Below are positions 9,288 through 16,855 of a stretch of DNA of 64,000 nt, piece after piece. The notes below the pieces were generated by a model. That model was not told the DNA's origin, did no database searches, and saw only the letters and a list, made by a program, of their open reading frames with translations. The stretch is from Bacillota bacterium. Its GTDB lineage: Bacteria; Bacillota; Clostridia; Christensenellales; SZUA-584. The position numbers and the translations under genes are program-made. Numbering within the stretch: position 1 is the stretch's first letter; each line of letters starts with the position of its first letter. The stretch spans positions 29,489-93,488 of the forward strand of contig JAEZKQ010000023.1 in NCBI GenBank assembly GCA_023436115.1. Reading direction: 5' to 3'.

Positions 9288-9839
9288 ATGGTTTTTGCTA
9301 TTATCGGTGGTATACTGCTCATTCTCATTATATGGGTCATCGCTTCCTATAATGGTTTTATCAAGCTGAAAAACAGCATTGAGGAAGCGTTTTCAACGAT
9401 GGACGTGTATCTCAAAAAGAGATACGACCTGATCCCGAATCTTGTTGAAACGGTAAAAGGTTATGCCAGCCACGAAAAAGAAACGCTGGAAAAAGTCATT
9501 GCGGCGCGCAATATGGCGGCTTCAGCCACCACAATGGAAGGCCGGGTCGAAGGCGAAAATGCGCTGCAAGGTATGCTTAAAACGCTGTTTGCGGTGGCAG
9601 AAGCTTATCCTGATCTGAAAGCCAATACAAACTTTTTAGAGCTTCAGGGAGAGCTAAGGCGCATGGAAGAAGAGATCGCCAATTCGAGAAAATACTATAA
9701 CGCGATCGTTAAGACATACAACACCAAAAGAGAGGTATTTCCGAGCTCTATCATTGCAGGTATTTTCCACTTTGATAAAAAGCCGCTTTTCGAAGTGGGC
9801 AGCGGGCAGGAAAGAGAGAACGTTAAGGTTCAATTCTAA
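9288..9839 (+). CDS. LemA family protein
   Basis: A 183-residue LemA protein: one N-terminal membrane anchor (residues 3-22), then a long helical domain with the family motifs SYNGFIKLKNSIEEAFSTMDVYLKKR, DLIPNLVETVKGYASHEK and the C-terminal YYNAIVKTYNT. The N-terminus faces outside with the helical body in the cytosol in current models; its molecular role is unknown. AAGGAG lies nine bases before ATG 9288, preferred over the upstream in-frame codon at 9279. The gene pairs with the DUF2207 membrane protein downstream, an arrangement common in Bacillota, separated here by a hairpin. Confidence 0.93.
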   Translation: MVFAIIGGILLILIIWVIASYNGFIKLKNSIEEAFSTMDVYLKKRYDLIPNLVETVKGYASHEKETLEKVIAARNMAASATTMEGRVEGENALQGMLKTLFAVAEAYPDLKANTNFLELQGELRRMEEEIANSRKYYNAIVKTYNTKREVFPSSIIAGIFHFDKKPLFEVGSGQERENVKVQF

Positions 9840-9853
9840 AAGTATAATACTGT

Positions 9854-9885
9854 CGGGCGCGGCCAATTTAGGCCTGCGCCCGTTT
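9854..9885 (+). terminator. Hairpin between lemA and the DUF2207 gene
   Basis: CGGGCGCGGCC and GGCCTGCGCCCG form an eleven-pair stem with one bulged T and a six-base loop. The following T-tract is poor, so it may give partial termination or protect the lemA mRNA end. Confidence 0.6.
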
Positions 9886-9916
9886 GGTGTTTAGTTGGTG
9901 CTAAAAGGGAGGGCGC

Positions 9917-11824
9917 ATGAAAAAACTATTTTTGGTGGTGCTGGCAGCACTGCTGTTATGTCTGCCCGGCACGGCGCTGGCCGATGAGGCTTACGATATT
10001 ACAAGTTACGATGTTCATATCAAAGTGTCGGAAAACAACGTTCTGGATGTTGAAGAACGGCTTAGCCTTAATTTTACGGAGCAGCGGCACGGTTTTTACT
10101 ATAACCTGCAGGTGGCAGGAAAAGGCTATTACTATATGAACGGGCAGTCAGTCGCTGTGTCATATAACCAGCCGGTGTACGATTTTAATGTCAAAGATAC
10201 ACCTTTTGAGCTGACCCGCAGCGGAGACTACCTTCAAGCCAAAATCGGTGATAAAGATGAATATGTTTACGGCGAGCAGGAGTATGTGATCTCATATAAA
10301 TGCGATGTTGGCGATAACGGCTTTGACGAGTTTGATGAATTTTACAGGAACCTTATCTATTGCGAATATGAAGATACGATTGAACAGGCCAGTTTTATGA
10401 TTGAGCTGCCCAAGGATTTTGATGAGTCGCTTGTTAAGGTTTCTATAGGAACGTATGGTTCTGAGGATACCTCGGGTGTGGTATGGGAGAAAGACGGCAA
10501 CGTGCTCAATGGATATACATTGCACCCCATGACAGGCGGCGAGATCATGACACTGAGAATGGAATTCCCGGACGATTACTTTGTGAATGAAAACGTTGTG
10601 AAGCCTTGGGATATCGCCATCTATATCGTCAGCGGGCTCCTCGTAGTGATTGCGATTATACTTTGGGTGAAATATGGCCGCGATCATCGCATATTCCCCA
10701 CGGTTGAATTTTACGCGCCCGATGGCATGACGCCCGCAGAAGTCGGCTATATTATGGACGGCGTTGTGGACGACAAAGACGTGGTATCGCTGATTCTCTA
10801 CTGGGCGGACAAAGGGTACCTAAGGATCGTCGAAAGGGAAAAGAAAGAATTCGAACTCGTGAAGCTCAAAGAGTTGACAAACGCCAAAAACTTTGAGCAA
10901 ACGATGTTCGAAAAGCTGTTTGAGAACGGCGACGCGGTGGCTCTATCCAGCCTTAAGAACAGCTTTTATACTGTGATGTCTTCCGTAAAATCGGGCATCA
11001 ACTATTACTTTGACGGTTCAAAAGAGCGTAACTTATTTACCAAGACGTCCAAGCGCGCACGCGGTTTTATGGGTGTGTTTACAATGCTTCCTATCGCGCT
11101 GACGCTATTCCGTTATGCCTACGCTGAGACATACGATTTCATATTTGCGTTGATCGTGTCAGTTTTGGCGGGATGGCTCATCAGCCTTCCCGTGTTCATG
11201 CTGGCTAATGTGTTCGAAAAATGGCACTCGACAAAGAGAGGAAGCCGCACAGCGAAGCTCATTGTTTCTGTCGTTGTCCTTTTTGTTGCGTTGCTGCTCT
11301 ATATCGTTTTAGTACCGTCATGGTTCAATGTAAGAAACACGGTTTCTGTTCTTGTCTCGGCAGGAGCCACTCTGATTATGCTGCTGCTGACTGTTATCAT
11401 GAAAAAGCGCACAAAGCAGGGCGGAGAATGGCTGGGCAAGCTGATAGGCTTTAAAAACTTTATTGAAAAGGCCGAGAAGGACAGAATTCTCCTGCTTGTT
11501 GAGCAAAATCCGTCCTACTTCTACAACGTGCTTCCGTATGCTTATGTGATGGGCGTTACAGACAAATGGGCAAAGAATTTCGAGGGCATCGGCGTCGAGC
11601 CGCCGAACTGGTATCACGGCTATTACGGCTCGTCCATGTTCAATACCCTGTTATTTACGAACATGATGTCTCATAATATGAATCAGTTCCAGAATACGTT
11701 CGTTTCCCGGCCTGCTCCCTCCGGTTCTGCGGGCAGCGGTGGCTTCGGTGGCGGCGGCGGCTTCGGCGGTGGCGGTTTCTCGGGCGGCGGCTTCGGCGGC
11801 GGCGGCGCGGGCGGCAGCTGGTAA
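9917..11824 (+). CDS. DUF2207 membrane protein with glycine-rich tail
   Basis: A 635-residue protein: signal peptide (cleavage near ALA-DEA, residue 22), an extracellular beta-rich DUF2207 domain to about residue 230, a membrane segment near 233-250, a cytosolic stretch, two more hydrophobic pairs around 395-445 and 455-495, and a C-terminal low-complexity tail rich in GGFGGGG ending in SW. The tail resembles those of other DUF2207/YgcG-type proteins. It follows lemA, and the pair is widely conserved, but the function of both is unresolved. GGGAGG lies seven bases before the ATG. The minus-strand frames over the glycine tail are compositional artefacts. Confidence 0.88.
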   Translation: MKKLFLVVLAALLLCLPGTALADEAYDITSYDVHIKVSENNVLDVEERLSLNFTEQRHGFYYNLQVAGKGYYYMNGQSVAVSYNQPVYDFNVKDTPFELTRSGDYLQAKIGDKDEYVYGEQEYVISYKCDVGDNGFDEFDEFYRNLIYCEYEDTIEQASFMIELPKDFDESLVKVSIGTYGSEDTSGVVWEKDGNVLNGYTLHPMTGGEIMTLRMEFPDDYFVNENVVKPWDIAIYIVSGLLVVIAIILWVKYGRDHRIFPTVEFYAPDGMTPAEVGYIMDGVVDDKDVVSLILYWADKGYLRIVEREKKEFELVKLKELTNAKNFEQTMFEKLFENGDAVALSSLKNSFYTVMSSVKSGINYYFDGSKERNLFTKTSKRARGFMGVFTMLPIALTLFRYAYAETYDFIFALIVSVLAGWLISLPVFMLANVFEKWHSTKRGSRTAKLIVSVVVLFVALLLYIVLVPSWFNVRNTVSVLVSAGATLIMLLLTVIMKKRTKQGGEWLGKLIGFKNFIEKAEKDRILLLVEQNPSYFYNVLPYAYVMGVTDKWAKNFEGIGVEPPNWYHGYYGSSMFNTLLFTNMMSHNMNQFQNTFVSRPAPSGSAGSGGFGGGGGFGGGGFSGGGFGGGGAGGSW

Positions 11825-11835
11825 CCATAATAACG

Positions 11836-12044
11836 AAAGGGCTCCTCGCGGGGCTCTTTAACTTGTCGAAAAACCTATGGTTTTCCGCCATTTTACTGGT
11901 TTTGTACGCTTCGCCTTGTTCCGAGCTTAGCTCGAAACGGCGCAAAACCACAAAGTGTGGGCTTCGCGGGCAAAGCCCGCCTTGCCCACGAGTTTTATTT
12001 AATACTTTTTTGAAACTCCCATGGGCTCCGCGAGGGGCCTTTTT
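11836..12044. repeat. Multi-hairpin element with near-matching terminal inverted repeats
   Basis: The left end (11836-11859) and right end (12023-12044) are each hairpins, and are also imperfect inverted copies of each other, sharing CCTCGCGG and flanking bases over about 21 positions. Between them lie further dyads: AAAACC-TAT-GGTTTT, GGTTTTG against CAAAACC enclosing CGAGC-TTA-GCTCG, GTGGGC-TTC-GCGGGC with its complement (about 11956-11991), and GAGTTT against AAACTC. The two ends may double as terminators. This looks like a small non-autonomous mobile or REP-like repeat, or a structured RNA. It carries no convincing reading frame, although 67 codons are open on the plus strand. Confidence 0.55.
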
Positions 12045-12065
12045 ATGTGGATGTATAAAAGTATA

Positions 12066-12186
12066 GACTTTGCAGCCATTCAACCGATGGCGTGAAAAGA
12101 CTATTCGATTTCCGCGGGAGTTGGGTGATATTGTTTTTCTCTACCACGGAGATTTTACACCTGTAAGTTCTGCGTCGTAGAATGCA
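12066..12186 (+). pseudogene. Decayed peroxiredoxin fragment
   Basis: About 120 bases align to the intact peroxiredoxin gene at 14352-14470. Shared blocks include ACCGATGGCGTGAAAAG, CGATTTCCGCGG, TGGGTGATATTGTT and GGAGATTTTAC, with scattered substitutions between them. One base is missing and two are extra relative to the intact copy, so the frame is broken, and there is no start. It corresponds to about residues 43-80 of the intact protein, including the degenerated active-site region. It lies on the other side of the AT-rich ImmA operon from the intact gene, so it may mark an insertion or rearrangement boundary. Confidence 0.75.
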
Positions 12187-12199
12187 TATTCTAAAAAAT

Positions 12200-13528
12200 T
12201 TAGAATTTGTTTTTTCTGTTCTTCATAAAATCGACAATTCTACCAGTTAGGTATTTTTCAAGATCAGGATGTTTAATTAAATCTCGATATTTTGAATCTG
12301 TTTCAAAACGTAATTTGATACAGTGATAGAGCTCGTCAAATGTCGCTTTAGGATTTTTGCTATTAATGTATGCAGTGACACCACTTATACTTTGCATCAT
12401 ATGCTTTTGATCATGCAAATGAAACAAGTCACGAACAATTGTTTTTAATAGCTCATTAGGATCCGGTGCGACTAACACTTGCCCTGTTTTTCTTTTGTGC
12501 TCTTTAATCCATATTAATAAGGAGTTCTCCGAAAAATTAATAGTTCCAGATTCAATGAAATTCTCTTTGACATAGCGCTTAAGTTTATTTATATCATGAT
12601 AACAATCATCATGAATTCTGATTTTTGTATTCTTACTCCTAAAGTGACGAAAAAAAGAATCGCCGATCTTCACTATTACATATAAATTATCCTGAAGATG
12701 CTCAAGTATTATATTAATAAAATGAATGGATTTAATTGGTTCGTTATGTGAGATTCTATAAAGAAATTGTTCAAAATTGCAGTTGCACTCTGAATAAATG
12801 ACATTTAAGGTCACAATATCAGGGCATGGGAATAGTTTAAAATGAATGATATTATATATAGACAATCGAATAATCTTTTCCCAATCACAAATTTCTCTAT
12901 AAAAAAGAATCGCACTTGATACTGGTAACCTTACTGTTCCAGTATTTACGCTTCTATATGGCTTCCAATACTCAAGGCCATCTGTTTTTACGAAATATAT
13001 ATGACCAGGCGGAAGGACATTTTCTAAAGCATAAAAGCAAGCCATGTAAGATGTATTCGCGGAATCATGTATTTCTTCGATAAGGGCACTTAAGTCATCT
13101 GAACTTAAATCGAAATTGCTCTTTAGCCAAGGCGTTGGCATTAGTAGTTCTGATGCAAACGTGTTAGCCTCCAATTCCTGTGTGTTAATCATCTGTTGAC
13201 CTTGAATACGAACCGAAGGATCATCAAGAGAACATAAATCTACACCTGTATGCCAAGGGATACGAATATGTCCAATTTCATGTGCTAGAGTAAACCTACG
13301 CCGCGGCTCATATACCATTCCACTATTTAAAACAATTTCAGGTGGATTATTTTTGAGTTTACATAACCCGTCTATACCTAGATAGTTCTCTTCATACTTC
13401 ACGGAAATATTTTCATTTTTGATAATTACATCCAAATCGACGGGCACGGATAATTTATGCTTTAAAAACAGCTTTATTGCTCTTTTTCTTACAAGTGTTA
13501 GCTTATTCGTTTCCATTTTTATCGTCAT
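12200..13528 (-). CDS. ImmA/IrrE family metallo-endopeptidase with long C-terminal extension
   Basis: A 442-residue protein. The N-terminal 140 residues form an M78-type zinc protease domain: FTLAHEIGH with H83, E84 and H87, and the downstream QELEANTFASELLMP providing the third ligand. The remaining 300 residues match nothing I recognise and make the protein about twice the usual family length. ImmA/IrrE proteases cleave repressors or antitoxins in phages, conjugative elements and stress responses. It is the last gene of a leftward operon and overlaps the 105-aa gene by 26 bases; ATG 13516 is an alternative start. The region is AT-rich (16 of 60 bases G+C at 12601-12660), a sign of transfer. 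An eight-base dyad overlaps its stop. Confidence 0.85.
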   Translation of the reverse strand: MTIKMETNKLTLVRKRAIKLFLKHKLSVPVDLDVIIKNENISVKYEENYLGIDGLCKLKNNPPEIVLNSGMVYEPRRRFTLAHEIGHIRIPWHTGVDLCSLDDPSVRIQGQQMINTQELEANTFASELLMPTPWLKSNFDLSSDDLSALIEEIHDSANTSYMACFYALENVLPPGHIYFVKTDGLEYWKPYRSVNTGTVRLPVSSAILFYREICDWEKIIRLSIYNIIHFKLFPCPDIVTLNVIYSECNCNFEQFLYRISHNEPIKSIHFINIILEHLQDNLYVIVKIGDSFFRHFRSKNTKIRIHDDCYHDINKLKRYVKENFIESGTINFSENSLLIWIKEHKRKTGQVLVAPDPNELLKTIVRDLFHLHDQKHMMQSISGVTAYINSKNPKATFDELYHCIKLRFETDSKYRDLIKHPDLEKYLTGRIVDFMKNRKNKF

Positions 13529-13820
13529 TTCTTAGCTTTTCAATTTCATCAATTGAATAAGATCTTGCTGCTATACGTTCATCATTAGACATACTTTTGA
13601 AACTCTCAAAAGGAATCCCGTCCACTCGACATCTTAAAATGTCCCGAAATATAGAGTCGTCATTTTTTAACCACTCTTCATATTCATATTTTGTCATACC
13701 TAAGAATTCTCTAAGTGAAATTCCAGTTTCGTTGTTATGCCAATATGTAACATACTCATTAATTTCCTCAAGATCGGTTTCACCATATAGACAATCATAA
13801 ATAAAATTTTTATCGTACAT
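13503..13820 (-). CDS. Small acidic protein, candidate antitoxin or immunity protein
   Basis: A 105-residue acidic protein with no family that I can name securely. The central segment ISLREFLGMTKYEYEEWL looks like a helix-turn-helix or XRE-like pair of helices; an N-terminal acidic portion and a charged C-terminal helix surround it. The start overlaps the end of the RNase-domain gene by 11 bases, and AGGGAG inside that gene serves as ribosome site, so the two are translationally coupled in the order toxin then partner. From position and acidity I infer that it neutralises the toxin or regulates the operon; a substrate relation to the ImmA protease is also possible. Base composition is AT-rich like its neighbours. 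Confidence 0.7.
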   Translation of the reverse strand: MYDKNFIYDCLYGETDLEEINEYVTYWHNNETGISLREFLGMTKYEYEEWLKNDDSIFRDILRCRVDGIPFESFKSMSNDERIAARSYSIDEIEKLRNDDKNGNE

Positions 13821-14040
13821 TTAGTTTTCTCCCTTTATCCGCATCCTTAATATAATGACCATCGATTGCATCGATAGCGCCTAAATGATAACCCGATTTA
13901 TTATACACTTCGATTTCCCCATGAAGCTCATCCCATTGATAATACTTGTTATTCGCACGATAAGTAATGCGACCATCAATAAAATTATACTTCTCACAAG
14001 TATCTAAAAAACAGGGCTTTGGCTTGGGGATATAGGGCAA
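13810..14040 (-). CDS. Stand-alone colicin E3-type cytotoxic RNase domain
   Basis: A 76-residue protein. Residues 33-72 align without large gaps to the catalytic end of colicin E3, which cuts 16S rRNA at the decoding site. The pattern YxWDxxHGExExY, then HLG, D, G, IK and a basic end is shared. The four colicin E3 catalytic residues (Asp510, His513, Glu517, Arg545) correspond to D37, H40, E44 and R71. There is no receptor or translocation domain and no signal peptide, so it appears to act inside the producing cell. Start is TTG with AGGAG upstream. It heads the operon, followed by the 105-aa gene and the ImmA protease. Toxic activity is inferred from the conserved residues. Confidence 0.8.
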   Translation of the reverse strand: MPYIPKPKPCFLDTCEKYNFIDGRITYRANNKYYQWDELHGEIEVYNKSGYHLGAIDAIDGHYIKDADKGRKLNVR

Positions 14041-14071
14041 TTCTATTTCTCCTAAAAAAAGTTATATTCAT

Positions 14072-14099
14072 ATTATACCATAAAATAGTATGAGGTAAA
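14072..14099 (-). promoter_or_regulatory. Promoter of the RNase/ImmA operon
   Basis: On the minus strand TTTACC, 16 bases and a perfect TATAAT, about 30 bases upstream of the TTG start. Confidence 0.6.
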
Positions 14100-14223
14100 T
14101 AACATAAAAGTAGTCCATTTATTTCGGATTTAATATCAAGAACAGTAAAAAAGAGTTTTTTATATTATCCCCGCCCCTTTTGCACACGTATCAGAAAAAC
14201 TGAATATAGTAAAGGGAATAAGC

Positions 14224-14991
14224 ATGAAAGGCAAGTGTTTAAAAATGAGTTGTTATCAGCGTACATACCGCAATATGCCCAACAACGCAGAGCCCATTGT
14301 TCAGACAGAAGCAGCTGTTTTTGTGCCGGGTCTTGGCGACGAAGCCCCCGATTTTACAGCGATGACAACCGATGGCGTGAAAAGCCTGTCCGATTTCCGC
14401 GGAAGATGGGTGATATTGTTCTCTCATCCCGGAGATTTTACTCCGGTCTGCACCACGGAATTCATCGCGTTTGCTCAGCGCTATCAGGATTTCGTCGACA
14501 GGAATGCACAGCTGATGGGTCTCTCGATCGACTCAAACGCTTCGCATATCGCGTGGATCATCAATATATACCGCAATACGGGCATCGAGATTCCGTTTCC
14601 CATCATTGAAGACCGGGATATGGCGATCGCCCGGATGTATGGCATGATACAGCCGGGGGTTAGTGGTACTGAAACGGTACGTAATGTGTTCTTTATCGAC
14701 CCGAACGGCATCATACGTGCCAAGCTCATCTATCCGCTCACGAATGGACGTAATATCGGAGAGATTTTGCGCCTGCTGGATGCGATGCAGACGACAGACG
14801 CGCAGAAGGTGGCCACGCCGGCCAACTGGCGGCCGGGTTATCCGACAATTATACCGGCACCACGTACGGTCAGCGCGGCGATGGAACGGCTCGATTCGGG
14901 AAACAATTGCATGGATTGGTATCTGTGCTACAACGAAGCAGGTGAAAAACTGGTCAGCAACAAAAGCAACACACCACAGACATTGACCTGA
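14224..14991 (+). CDS. Peroxiredoxin, Prx6/archaeal-type
   Basis: A 255-residue thiol peroxidase that reduces hydrogen peroxide and organic peroxides. The active site HPGDFTPVCTTE carries peroxidatic Cys76, and the conserved arginine lies in the MYGMIQPG...ETVRNVFFIDPNG region typical of the long Prx6 branch. Two C-terminal cysteines, C229 and C235 (CMDWYLC), match the extra pair in archaeal Prx6-type enzymes that resolve the sulfenate. AAAGGGA precedes the ATG. It is a single gene ending at a strong terminator and flanks the AT-rich ImmA operon, with a decayed partial copy on that operon's other side. A role in oxygen or peroxide defence of an anaerobe is likely. Confidence 0.95.
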   Translation: MKGKCLKMSCYQRTYRNMPNNAEPIVQTEAAVFVPGLGDEAPDFTAMTTDGVKSLSDFRGRWVILFSHPGDFTPVCTTEFIAFAQRYQDFVDRNAQLMGLSIDSNASHIAWIINIYRNTGIEIPFPIIEDRDMAIARMYGMIQPGVSGTETVRNVFFIDPNGIIRAKLIYPLTNGRNIGEILRLLDAMQTTDAQKVATPANWRPGYPTIIPAPRTVSAAMERLDSGNNCMDWYLCYNEAGEKLVSNKSNTPQTLT

Positions 14992-15023
14992 AAAGCAAGT
15001 GTGTGTAGATAAGATCGAGGTAA

Positions 15024-15066
15024 CAAAAGTGCATTGCGGATTACATCACAATGCACTTTTGTTTTT
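15024..15066 (+). terminator. Terminator after the peroxiredoxin gene
   Basis: CAAAAGTGCATTG and its exact complement form a 13-pair stem with a 12-base loop, followed by TTTTTG. Confidence 0.95.
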
Positions 15067-15346
15067 GTTAAAGAGCAGGAACACTAGCTTTAATTGAGAA
15101 GAACAATGAGCATTATTAAAAATAATGTACAGTGCAATACCAAAGGATAAAACCCGTATAGAATAATCACTATAAAGACAAAATAAAACAGCTATATAAC
15201 CCGCTTTTTTAAACCATTATGTTTCACCCTTCAATATAATACAATCCAAATCACCCGTCATAAATAAGCGTTTAAATACAGAATAAGGAATAAAAGTCCT
15301 TTACATGCAAATGCTATGGCTAGATAAGGAAAAGAGGGATGAGTCA
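15067..15346 (+). other. Intergenic region before the sugar transporter operon
   Basis: AT-rich, no convincing reading frame. A TATAAT at 15235-15240 is a candidate -10 box for the transporter operon, but no good -35 box stands before it. No clear operator was seen. Confidence 0.4.
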
Positions 15347-16837
15347 ATGGCTCAAGATGTAAAGCTAAGAGTAATTGATATTGAAAAGTCCTTTCCGGGC
15401 GTGAAAGCATTGGACAAGGTTAACTTCACCGTTAAAAAGGGAACGGTGCATGTGCTTTGCGGGGAAAACGGTGCGGGTAAATCGACGCTGATGAAAATCA
15501 TCAACGGCATTTATAAGCCAGACTCGGGGAAGATTATGATCGACGAAAAAGAGGTCGAGATCAAAAACCCGATTCAGGCAAGGCATCTTGGCATCTCAAT
15601 GATTTTTCAGGAGCTTAATTACATACCGGAGCAGACGATTGCGGAGAGCTTGTGCATTGGGAATTGGCCTGTAAATAAACTCGGCAAAGTCAACTGGAAA
15701 GAAATAAAAAAGAACACTGCTGAGCTCTTGAAAGCGGAAGGGTTGAGCTACGATCCGGATACAAAGCTTAAGGAGCTCACTGTGTCTGATGTTCAGATAC
15801 TTGAAATCATGAAGGCGATCTCGTATAGCTCAGACATCATCATCATGGACGAGCCGACATCCGCGATTACGCTCAAAGAGGTGGAAGTGCTTTTTAAGAA
15901 GATTAACGAGCTAAAGGCCCGCGGTGTCGCGATCATCTATATTTCACATAAGATGGAGGAAATCTTCAGAATCGCGGACGAAATCACCGTTTTTCGTGAC
16001 GGTACCGTGGTGGATTCAAGACCTGTTGATAAGTATGACATGAAAACGGTTATCGCGCAGATGGTAGGCAGGAAGCTCGATGAAAACTTTCCCAAAGAGC
16101 AGGTGAAAATCGGTGAAAAGGTTTTGGACGTGAAGGGCTTAACCGGCAACGGATTTAAGGATATCAGCTTTCATGTAAGTGAAGGCGAAATTGTGGGATT
16201 TGCGGGCCTCATGGGTGCGGGAAGAACCGAAGTGATGCGCAGCCTTTTCGGACTGGACAAATATGAATCCGGCGAAATCTTTATAAAGGGTAAAAAGGTC
16301 AATATTAAAAACGTTCGCAGCAGTATCGAGAAAAAGATGGTCATGCTGTCGGAGGACAGGCGGCGTTACGGCATTGTACCGATTCGAAGTGTCCGCGAGA
16401 ATGTGTCTTTGGCAAACTTAAAGCGTTTTGTATTTGGCGGTCGGCTGCATGTGAAAATGGAGAACAAAACGATACGTGACTATTGCAGCCGTATGAATGT
16501 AAAAACCCCCACGCTGGATACTACCGTGGAGGCGCTGAGCGGCGGAAACCAGCAAAAGGTGGTACTCGCAAAATGGATGCTCACCGACCCCGACGTACTG
16601 ATACTTGATGAAGCCACGCGCGGTATTGATGTGGGTGCAAAGTATGAGATATATAAGCTCATGGTAGACCTGGCTAAACAGAAAAGAGCGCTTGTGATGG
16701 TATCATCCGAACTGCCTGAGCTGATCGGCATGTGCGATCGCATCTACGTGATGTCGCGTGGGCGCATAACGGGGGAATTGTCTCGTGAAGGGTTTACTCA
16801 GGAGCGTATTATGACGCTCGCGACAGCTCAAAAATAA
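15347..16837 (+). CDS. Sugar ABC transporter ATPase, RbsA/MglA type
   Basis: A 496-residue protein with two fused ABC ATPase domains, as in ribose and galactose importers. The first domain has Walker A GENGAGKS, and Walker B DEPTSAI preceded by the degenerate signature LTVSDVQ; the second has a degenerate P-loop (GLMGAGRTEV), the signature LSGGNQQK and Walker B ILDEATRGID. This asymmetry is normal for the family. An upstream in-frame ATG exists at 15305, but GAGGG lies before ATG 15347, giving MAQDVKLRV. It begins an operon with permease and binding-protein genes 18 and 46 bases apart. It energises import of a pentose or related sugar; the sugar is not determined by sequence. Confidence 0.93.
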   Translation: MAQDVKLRVIDIEKSFPGVKALDKVNFTVKKGTVHVLCGENGAGKSTLMKIINGIYKPDSGKIMIDEKEVEIKNPIQARHLGISMIFQELNYIPEQTIAESLCIGNWPVNKLGKVNWKEIKKNTAELLKAEGLSYDPDTKLKELTVSDVQILEIMKAISYSSDIIIMDEPTSAITLKEVEVLFKKINELKARGVAIIYISHKMEEIFRIADEITVFRDGTVVDSRPVDKYDMKTVIAQMVGRKLDENFPKEQVKIGEKVLDVKGLTGNGFKDISFHVSEGEIVGFAGLMGAGRTEVMRSLFGLDKYESGEIFIKGKKVNIKNVRSSIEKKMVMLSEDRRRYGIVPIRSVRENVSLANLKRFVFGGRLHVKMENKTIRDYCSRMNVKTPTLDTTVEALSGGNQQKVVLAKWMLTDPDVLILDEATRGIDVGAKYEIYKLMVDLAKQKRALVMVSSELPELIGMCDRIYVMSRGRITGELSREGFTQERIMTLATAQK

Positions 16838-16855
16838 GGTTTGGAGAGAGAATGA

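Noticed and set aside
11655..12083. Minus-strand 142-codon frame over the glycine-rich tail and hairpin element, and the plus-strand 67-codon frame 11863-12066
   Set aside because: They are open because of biased repeat composition, have no ribosome site, and match no known protein.
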